NCBI RefSeq assembly: GCF_017874735.1
Contig: NZ_JAGGLV010000024.1
Span: 48,815 to 112,814 of the forward strand
Length of the DNA: 64,000 bases
Direction of reading: 5' to 3'
Origin: Paenibacillus silagei
GTDB lineage: Bacteria > Bacillota > Bacilli > Paenibacillales > Paenibacillaceae
Shown here: positions 59,745 to 64,000 of the stretch, piece after piece
Position numbering within the stretch: position 1 is the stretch's first letter
How the letters are laid out: each line of letters begins with the position of its first letter
Notes under the pieces: generated by a model
The model's input: the letters and a program-made list of their open reading frames with translations, nothing else
Databases searched by the model: none
Told to the model about the DNA's origin: nothing
Translations under genes and position numbers: made by a program

Positions 59745-61067
59745 ATGGGAACCATGACCAAGCCCCAGTTCAAGGGCAAGCGTTACCGTCTGGACAGACC
59801 GGAGCTCCTGGCTCCGGCAGGAAACTTAGAGAAATTGAAATTCGCCGTGCATTATGGCGCGGATGCAGTCTATATCGGAGGACAAAAGTACGGCCTGCGC
59901 TCAGGCGCAGATAATTTTACCTTCGAGGAAATGCGCGAGGGCGTTGAATTTGCCAAGAAATATGGTGCCAAAGTATTCGTAGCCACCAATATCTATGCTC
60001 ACAATGAAGATGTCGCGGGGATTGAAGAATACCTGCGTAATTTATATGAGGCCGGAATTGCAGCGATTATCGTAGCCGATCCGGTGATTGTCGACACTGC
60101 CCTGCGTCTGGTGCCGGGTCTTGAGGTGCACCTAAGCACCCAGCAGTCCACGCTCAACTGGCAGGCAGTGTCCTATTGGAAGGAGGAAGGTCTGCCGCGC
60201 GTAGTATTAGGCCGGGAGACCAGCCTGGAGGAGATCGCCGAGATCAAGCAGCATGTGGATATTGAGATCGAGAGCTTCATCCATGGTGCGATGTGCTCCT
60301 CGTACTCCGGACGTTGTGTGTTATCCAACCACTTCACCGACCGTGACTCCAACCGCGGGGGCTGCTGCCAATCCTGCCGCTGGAAGTATGATCTGTTCGA
60401 AGATGCCCGTCCCGAAGGGAACTGGGTATCCGAAGAGGAACAAGCTGAGGCGCCTCAGGCCTTGCAGCCTGGAATCACCCAGCTGCCGCTGCATCAGCCC
60501 GAGGATAACCCGTTCACTATGGGATCGAAGGACCTGTGTATGCTGGAGAGTATTCCCGACCTGATTGAAGCCGGGATCGACAGCTTCAAGATTGAGGGCC
60601 GGATGAAATCGATTCACTATGTGGCGACCGTAGTGAATGCCTACCGCAAAGCCATAGATGCTTACATGGCCGACCCGGAAGGGTATGTACTGAAGCCCGA
60701 ATGGCTGGAGGAGCTGCAGAAGGCGGCTAACCGTCCGCTGAATACTGGCTTCTTCTACGACACACCGGACCATGAGGACCATATCTATGAACCGGAAGAG
60801 AAGGCGGCTCCGTATGATTTCGCGGGACTGGTGCTGGAGTATGACGCAGAGAGTGGGATGGCGCTCGTTCAGCAGCGCAATAACTTCAAGCCAGGACAGG
60901 AAGTTGAATTCTTCGGCCCGGATGACACCTTCTTCAAGCAGACTGTTGGAGAGCTGTGGGATGAGGCTGGCAATCCGCTGGATGTGGCCCGTCACCCGCT
61001 TCAGCGTGTGCGGATGAAGGTAGATCAGCCTGTTGCTTATTTTGATATGATGCGCAAGCGAAAATAA
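59745..61067 (+). CDS. trhP2: U32 family protein YrrO/TrhP2 (tRNA uridine hydroxylation)
   Basis: 440 residues. The U32 signature is clear near 175-195: E-S-F-I-H-G-A-M-C-S-S-Y-S-G-R-C, then more cysteines in G-G-C-C-Q-S-C, which bind an iron-sulphur cluster. The C-terminal part (about 350-440) is a small beta-barrel domain. AAAGGAGA ribosome site. It is the partner of trhP1 in forming ho5U34. The methyltransferase gene yrrM (trmR), which in B. subtilis lies between yrrL and yrrN, is not present here. Confidence 0.93.
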   Translation: MGTMTKPQFKGKRYRLDRPELLAPAGNLEKLKFAVHYGADAVYIGGQKYGLRSGADNFTFEEMREGVEFAKKYGAKVFVATNIYAHNEDVAGIEEYLRNLYEAGIAAIIVADPVIVDTALRLVPGLEVHLSTQQSTLNWQAVSYWKEEGLPRVVLGRETSLEEIAEIKQHVDIEIESFIHGAMCSSYSGRCVLSNHFTDRDSNRGGCCQSCRWKYDLFEDARPEGNWVSEEEQAEAPQALQPGITQLPLHQPEDNPFTMGSKDLCMLESIPDLIEAGIDSFKIEGRMKSIHYVATVVNAYRKAIDAYMADPEGYVLKPEWLEELQKAANRPLNTGFFYDTPDHEDHIYEPEEKAAPYDFAGLVLEYDAESGMALVQQRNNFKPGQEVEFFGPDDTFFKQTVGELWDEAGNPLDVARHPLQRVRMKVDQPVAYFDMMRKRK

Positions 61068-61081
61068 TGGCTTTACAAACT

Positions 61082-61119
61082 AAGGGATGCCCGTTTACAC
61101 AAGGGCATCCCTTTTTTTT
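61082..61119 (+). terminator. Terminator of the yrr operon
   Basis: AAGGGATGCCC / GGGCATCCCTT, perfect 11-base stem, followed by eight T in total. Confidence 0.92.
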
Positions 61120-61147
61120 GCATGCTAAAAAAGGAGGTGTTTTGGGG

Positions 61148-61200
61148 CCCCCGCAAAGTACCTGAGTAAACATCGATGCTATAGCTCCACTTTGTGGGGG
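61148..61200. repeat. Long-loop inverted repeat before the chemotaxis receptor
   Basis: CCCCCGCAAAGT (61148-61159) pairs with ACTTTGTGGGGG (61189-61200), with one G-T pair. The loop is 29 bases. No T tract. Role unknown. Confidence 0.5.
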
Positions 61201-61270
61201 TATTATATGCCAAATTGCTTATGCAATTCGACAAAAATATATGAGTATTGAAGCAATTTGCAAATAATGC

Positions 61271-61298
61271 TAAGAAAAATGAGACTTTGTGCCGATAT
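61271..61298 (+). promoter_or_regulatory. Sigma-D (motility) type promoter of the chemotaxis receptor
   Basis: TAAG (61271-61274), 16 bases, then GCCGATAT (61291-61298). This is close to the SigD consensus TAAA-N15-GCCGATAA and is about 60 bases before the start. It would place the receptor under the flagellar regulon. Confidence 0.65.
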
Positions 61299-61356
61299 AT
61301 AGGGCAGGTAACGCTTACATATATCTTCCATTCTAGGCGATAGGCAGGTGATGGTT

Positions 61357-63612
61357 ATGGGAGCTCCCAATCCGGACAAAAAGACAGATAAAACGAAGGA
61401 GAGTAGGGTAAAAGTGGCGAAAAACAGTAAAAAGCCAAAGAGCACACAAAAGGCTAAGGCCCAGAAGACAGAAGCTTCACAGATAACAAGCAACACGGCA
61501 GAGAAGAGAAATTACAAGACAGTATTGAACGGCTCGCTACGCCAGGTGAAAAGGGTGAACCCGACCAAATCCGTAGGGGTGAAGCTGTTCCTGATCTTCT
61601 TATCTTCTATCGTGGTGGTGGTCCTGTTCTTAGGACTTCTGTCTTACAACAAAGCGAAGAATACAATTAAAGATAATGTGTCTGAAGCGAACCGGCAGAC
61701 GATTATTCAGACCTCAGAGAAGCTGGACATTACCTTGAAGCAGTATGAGAGTCTCGCACTTCAGTTATATTTTGATACACAGATGCAGGCGAATCTGACA
61801 GAGCTGTCTTCGGCGAAGAGCAGCTATGATAAGTTCGTGGCTACGGATGCGATCAGCAAGAAGCTGTCCAGCCAGACTACAACAGATGCCAATATCGTCG
61901 CCATATCACTTATTCCGGAGGACCCTGAGATGGGGATCGTCTCCAGCGGAAGCACCGGTCTCGCAGGCGATGATGTGAGAGCACAGGAATGGTACAAGAC
62001 CGTGGTCAAGAATTCAAGCTCTTATGAGCCTTATTATACGGAAGAAGCCAAATCCGCCCAGAACTACTGGTTCCCTACAGCCGTTGAAGGCAGCGGCGGC
62101 AAGAATCTGGCCATGGTCAGAACGCTTAAGAATCTGGGCTCCAATGCCTCATATGTAGTCATGCTGGAGCTGAAGAGCACCCTCCTGGAAGAAGCCTTCA
62201 AGAGCGTAGAGCTTGGCGATGGCTCGCGGATTCAACTCGTTGCCCCGGATGGAACGGTAGTAGCTTCCTCGCAGCCTGAAGAGGACGGCAAAGCCACCGT
62301 ACTGAATTTCATCAAGGACAGCAAGGTGAACAATGAAAGCACGGAAGCGAAGGATGAGAACGGCAAAGATATCCTTGCTGTATACAACCCGATGCAGAAG
62401 GCAGACTGGAAGCTTGCCGGTGTAGTTCCTACCGGAGAACTGGTTCAAGCTGCCACGCCGATTCTGTTTACCACCTTCCTTGCTGCCGGAGCGGCAGCAC
62501 TGCTTGCCATGATTGTCGGCTTCTGGATGGTCCAGATGATCGCCAAGCCGCTGGCACGCTTGAAGGACCTGATGCTGGAGGGAGCCGAAGGCAACCTGAG
62601 TGTCCGCACGCAGTATGTCTCGAAGGATGAGATCGGCCAGCTGTCGGCCTCCTTCAATATGATGATGGGTAAGATTACGGAGCTGGTAGCTCAGACTACA
62701 GATACAGCCCGCGAAGTCCTTGAGACTGCGGGTGAGCTGGGGGATGCCTCGCGCAAGACGGCGATCTCCGCCAAGGAGATTGCTGCGGCCACGGAAGAGA
62801 TTGCCGGTGGTGCGGGAAGTCTGGCCCAGGAAGCCGAGCGCGGCAATGAGCTGACTGACCTGATTGCTACGCAGATGCAGAGTGTTATTGCAGCCAACTC
62901 TGAGATGGATCAGGCAGCCCGTGGAGTCGGGGAAGCCAGCGGACAGGGTGCTGTACAGCTGGAAGAGCTGCTGGATCAGACCGGACGCACAGGTGAAATG
63001 ACCTCTGCTCTGGTGGATAGAGTCAATAACCTCAAGGAAACGGTATATTCCGTAATCAAGGTGCTGGATGTGATGAAGAATATTACCCAGCAGACGAACA
63101 TTCTGTCTCTGAATGCAACGATTGAAGCAGCGAGAGCAGGCGAAGCCGGCCGTGGCTTCATGGTAGTCGCAGGGGAGGTCCGGCAGCTTGCCGACCAATC
63201 CAAGCAATCCATTGCTCTGGTCGCCGGAATTACAGATAAGATCGTAGCTGAGATGGATGAGACGGTTGCTGTCCTGTCTGAAGTGGCTCCGCTGTTCAAG
63301 CAGCAGATGGTGTCCGTAAAGAGTACCAGTGAGATCTTCGTGTCCGTGAAGGGTCAGATGGAAGACTTCATTATGAGTCTGGAGTCTGTAACAGGGGCCA
63401 TCGACAGTCTGAACCATTCACAGGGTGTGCTGTCCGATGCTATGGGGAATGTGAGTGCGGTAGCGCAGCAATCCTCGGCAACCTCTGAAGAGGTTGCATC
63501 CCTCAGCAGTGAGCAGCAGAATGTCAGTGACCATCTGGTAGCCTTGTCGAACAAGCTGCAAGGGGCTTCCACCCAGCTGGAGAGCAAGCTGTCGCTGTTT
63601 ACGATCAAATAA
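61357..63612 (+). CDS. Transmembrane methyl-accepting chemotaxis protein
   Basis: 751 residues. An unusually long Lys-rich cytosolic N terminus (about 1-70) precedes the first membrane helix (about 76-98). A dCache-like periplasmic sensor follows to about 370 (W-Y-K-T-V-V-K-N and A-V-Y-N-P-M are typical), then a second helix at about 375-398, a HAMP domain (A-K-P-L-A-R-L-K-D-L-M) and a signalling coiled coil with the tip Q-Q-T-N-I-L-S-L-N-A-T-I-E-A-A-R-A-G-E. I use ATG 61357, seven to eight bases after GGCAGGTG. The ligand is unknown. Confidence 0.93.
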   Translation: MGAPNPDKKTDKTKESRVKVAKNSKKPKSTQKAKAQKTEASQITSNTAEKRNYKTVLNGSLRQVKRVNPTKSVGVKLFLIFLSSIVVVVLFLGLLSYNKAKNTIKDNVSEANRQTIIQTSEKLDITLKQYESLALQLYFDTQMQANLTELSSAKSSYDKFVATDAISKKLSSQTTTDANIVAISLIPEDPEMGIVSSGSTGLAGDDVRAQEWYKTVVKNSSSYEPYYTEEAKSAQNYWFPTAVEGSGGKNLAMVRTLKNLGSNASYVVMLELKSTLLEEAFKSVELGDGSRIQLVAPDGTVVASSQPEEDGKATVLNFIKDSKVNNESTEAKDENGKDILAVYNPMQKADWKLAGVVPTGELVQAATPILFTTFLAAGAAALLAMIVGFWMVQMIAKPLARLKDLMLEGAEGNLSVRTQYVSKDEIGQLSASFNMMMGKITELVAQTTDTAREVLETAGELGDASRKTAISAKEIAAATEEIAGGAGSLAQEAERGNELTDLIATQMQSVIAANSEMDQAARGVGEASGQGAVQLEELLDQTGRTGEMTSALVDRVNNLKETVYSVIKVLDVMKNITQQTNILSLNATIEAARAGEAGRGFMVVAGEVRQLADQSKQSIALVAGITDKIVAEMDETVAVLSEVAPLFKQQMVSVKSTSEIFVSVKGQMEDFIMSLESVTGAIDSLNHSQGVLSDAMGNVSAVAQQSSATSEEVASLSSEQQNVSDHLVALSNKLQGASTQLESKLSLFTIK

Positions 63613-63640
63613 ACATCAGAACCGTTCCGGATCTGAAGCA

Positions 63641-63686
63641 AGGGCGTCACGCAAGCCGATATTTGGCTGCGTGACGCCCTTTTTTT
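63641..63686 (+). terminator. Terminator of the chemotaxis receptor gene
   Basis: AGGGCGTCACGCA / TGCGTGACGCCCT, a perfect 13-base stem, with six more T. Confidence 0.93.
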
Positions 63687-63759
63687 AGTTGATGTTTAGG
63701 AATGCTGCGCCGAGAGATGGGACCCATGCTTCACAGCTGTAACATTTATAAAGGAGTCC

Positions 63760-63924
63760 TGCAAAAAGTGCAACAATGCTGCCCCATAGAAGCGGTCTAT
63801 GCTGAAATCCTGCACAAATTGCAACAAATTCTGCGCTAACTTACTCTAAACGCCGGAATTTGTGCAAATAATGCAACAATTTAGCTTAGCCAGTACCATT
63901 TTTTAAGGAATCCTGCAAAAAGTG
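63760..63924 (+). repeat. 51-base repeat array, TGCA core, four units, last one cut
   Basis: Cores at 63760, 63811, 63863 and 63914 (steps 51, 52, 51). The array matches 4773-4950 closely, including the flank ATGCTGCCCCATAGAAGCGG. The fourth core reads TGCAAAAAGTG and then diverges completely, instead of going on to CAACAATGC. Confidence 0.8.
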
Positions 63925-64000
63925 GAGCGACCGAGCCTAGGTTGAGTAACTTAGCAGGTGGAACCCCTGCTTGGAAAGGCGAAAGCCACGCCACCAATAG
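63922..64000 (+). mobile_element. Possible 5' end of a group II intron (runs off the window)
   Basis: Starts at the point where the repeat array is broken. The first bases are GTGGAGCGACC, reminiscent of the GTGYG start of group II introns. They are followed by paired segments such as AGCAGG(TGGAA)CCCCTGCT and GGCGAAAGCC, as in domain I. No maturase can be seen because the window ends. The identification is by resemblance only. Confidence 0.4.

Noticed and set aside
61148..61200. Riboswitch (for example cyclic di-GMP) before the chemoreceptor
   Set aside because: Only a simple inverted repeat is seen; the conserved GEMM bases and tetraloop-receptor motif are absent, and the probable SigD promoter lies downstream of it.

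Overview
The window looks like chromosomal DNA of a Paenibacillus-type Bacillota. Supporting this are strong AGGAGG ribosome sites with frequent GTG/TTG starts, T-box leaders on tyrS and alaS, YesM/YesN two-component pairs beside sugar ABC transporters, a surface GH10 xylanase with SLH repeats, and the order alaS-yrzL-yrrK-yrzB-mltG-yrrN-yrrO known from Bacillus. No rRNA, prophage or CRISPR is seen. One tRNA (Pro, CGG) is present.

Layout. 1-13085: two related carbohydrate cassettes. The first (cut by the window start) ends with an ABC permease, an FAD oxidoreductase, an SGNH hydrolase and a GH130 phosphorylase. The second holds a YesM-type kinase, an AraC-type response regulator, a solute-binding lipoprotein, two permeases and a second, closely similar GH130; it has a good promoter with an overlapping CcpA (cre) site. 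13086-24580: mixed housekeeping and regulatory genes (ROK repressor, CBS protein, MarR, amidase, LOG-family protein, T-box/tyrS, DUF1877 protein, FIST protein plus soluble chemotaxis receptor). 24946-42001: a locus that resembles the B. subtilis yes/lpl/yet genes for rhamnogalacturonan I use (GH42, LplB/LplC/LplA-like transporter, YesS-like regulator, YetA/PL26-like enzyme, YesU-like DUF1961 protein, NodB-fold deacetylase, FG-GAP propeller, GH105). 42575-52488: a 59-residue small gene, a MATE exporter, the xylanase, a divergent TetR/MFS pair, a membrane protein, a toxin-antitoxin pair and tRNA-Pro. 52590-61067: T-box/alaS and the conserved yrz/yrr operon. 61271-63686: a chemotaxis receptor with a sigma-D type promoter.

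The most unusual content is between the genes. At eight loci there are arrays of short hairpin-centred repeats with a constant step of 51 (sometimes 52) bases. The hairpin core differs between loci and even changes inside one array (21030-21310), while the step stays exactly 51. Three loci (3248-3435, 16312-16500, 24715-24905) share one composite layout: two units forward, a 62-63 base gap, two units inverted, much like REP/BIME elements. A second dispersed element (27063-27232, 59569-59705, fragment 37345-37385) has two stems with compensatory base changes. The last array is broken at 63922-63925 by a sequence that looks like the 5' end of a group II intron. Separately, degenerate short tandem repeats have expanded inside two enzyme genes (1950-2195 and 34041-34184) and next to others.

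I had no search tools. Family names rest on recognised motifs and gene order; residue positions are approximate unless a single residue is named.
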